Source of the DNA: an uncultured Selenomonadaceae bacterium
GTDB taxonomy: Bacteria; Bacillota; Negativicutes; Selenomonadales; Selenomonadaceae
DNA: 5,395 bases
Reading direction: 5' to 3'
Assembly (NCBI GenBank): GCA_905236785.1
Contig: CAJOQC010000103.1
Location: forward strand, 1 to 5,395
The translations under genes were made by a program, and so were the position numbers. Below, in pieces: positions 5,020-5,395 of this stretch. How positions within the stretch are numbered: the stretch's first letter is position 1; each line of letters opens with the position of its first letter. The notes under the pieces are model-generated. The model saw only the letters and a program-made list of their open reading frames with translations. It made no database searches and was not told the origin of the DNA.

Positions 5020-5395
5020 TTATGGCGTTTCTTCCACCAAAAATGAGGCTGTGCCGTTGCGTTCGGCGCGCATTGTGGCGCGGCAACCAAAGGGCAGATA
5101 GAGATTGTTCTTGCCATGCCCCACCGATACGCCTTCAATCATCGGCTTTTTGGACAGCTTGGCATAGTAGATAAGTACATCGTCTATGCTTGGTTGTCCC
5201 TTTTTTCTCCTTGTCGTTATTTATGAAATCGCCGACAAGAATACCGTTTACTCGCTGTAACAAACCGTTTTGCCACAATTCGTTTAAGCACCTGTCCACG
5301 CGATAGGGTGCTTCGTCCACGTCCTTGATAAGAAGTAACGCACATCCCCCTTTAACTCGTAAGGCGTGCCGCACAAAGAAGCAATAACCGTCAAA
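5020..5395 (-). pseudogene. LD-carboxypeptidase (peptidase family S66), 5'-partial in the window, two frameshifts
   Basis: S66 enzymes cleave the L,D bond of murein tetrapeptides in the cytoplasm during peptidoglycan recycling; relatives of the MccF type process microcin-like compounds. Only the C-terminal part is present. Family homology is spread over three reading segments. 5394 to about 5338 reads LTVIASLCGTPYELKGDVR. About 5338 to 5207 reads through DVDEAPYRVDRCLNEL and ILVGDF. From about 5206 to the TAA at 5022-5020 the frame reads KKGQPSIDDVLIYYAKL, GVSVGHGKNNLYLPFG and FLVEETP. The first switch fits loss of one T at 5337-5338, the second fits gain of one A in the A6 run (T6 on the plus strand, 5201-5206). 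Without the switch the first frame stops at 5286-5284. The GHG His of the catalytic triad is present, but Lys occupies the place of the usual Glu in the family's (F/L)-(L/I)-E-D motif. Either a decaying gene or homopolymer sequence errors. It precedes leuA on the same strand. Confidence 0.8.

Noticed and set aside
4941..5138. A 65-codon minus-strand frame over the S66 gene end and leuA upstream region
   Set aside because: The same bases encode the conserved S66 C-terminus in another frame, and the rest covers the leuA promoter region.
5201..5210. A AAA AAG slippery heptamer as programmed frameshifting in the S66 gene
   Set aside because: The sequence resembles the dnaX -1 site, but the shift needed here is +1 (or one A fewer), and a second unrelated shift of opposite sign is needed at 5337-5338. 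Indels or sequence errors explain both more simply.

Overview
This window most likely comes from a member of the Bacillota, and probably from a Gram-negative-staining Negativicutes lineage such as the Selenomonadales, Veillonellales or Acidaminococcales. The pointers are strong AGGAGG-type ribosome binding sites, Bacillota-style sigma-A promoters, the long form of 2-isopropylmalate synthase, the non-mevalonate (MEP) isoprenoid pathway, and a GC-tract interspersed repeat of a kind I associate with gut Bacillota. The assignment to a class is an inference, not something the sequence proves. Every gene I can support is on the minus strand, so transcription runs from high to low coordinates.

Layout in transcription order: (1) 5395-5020 holds the C-terminal part of an LD-carboxypeptidase gene (peptidase family S66). 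It enters from outside the window and carries two single-base frameshifts that cancel each other, so it is either a pseudogene or a stretch with sequence errors. (2) 5019-4859 is the leuA upstream region, with a good TTGACA/TATATT promoter and a spaced 8-bp inverted repeat above it. (3) 4858-1997 is a tight three-gene operon: leuA (leucine biosynthesis), ispD and ispF (MEP pathway). leuA and ispD overlap in an ATGA, and ispD and ispF are separated by 1 nt. (4) 1996-1821 contains a near-consensus promoter directly after ispF and a leader of about 135 nt with several stem-loops. (5) 1820-1023 encodes a lipoprotein substrate-binding protein of a polar amino acid ABC transporter. (6) 1005-964 is a strong intrinsic terminator. 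(7) 943-155 is lgt, the enzyme that attaches diacylglycerol to lipoprotein precursors such as the one encoded just upstream. (8) 154-1 holds short AT-rich direct repeats and a palindromic GC-rich repeat element that runs to the window edge.

Functionally this is mostly housekeeping sequence: leucine and isoprenoid precursor synthesis, amino acid uptake, lipoprotein maturation and peptidoglycan recycling. I see no phage, CRISPR, transposase or defence genes. The points most worth a second look are the unassigned structured leader of the transporter gene, the lgt gene placed directly behind a terminator with no room for its own promoter, the broken LD-carboxypeptidase with a substituted catalytic position, and the co-transcription of leuA with ispDF.
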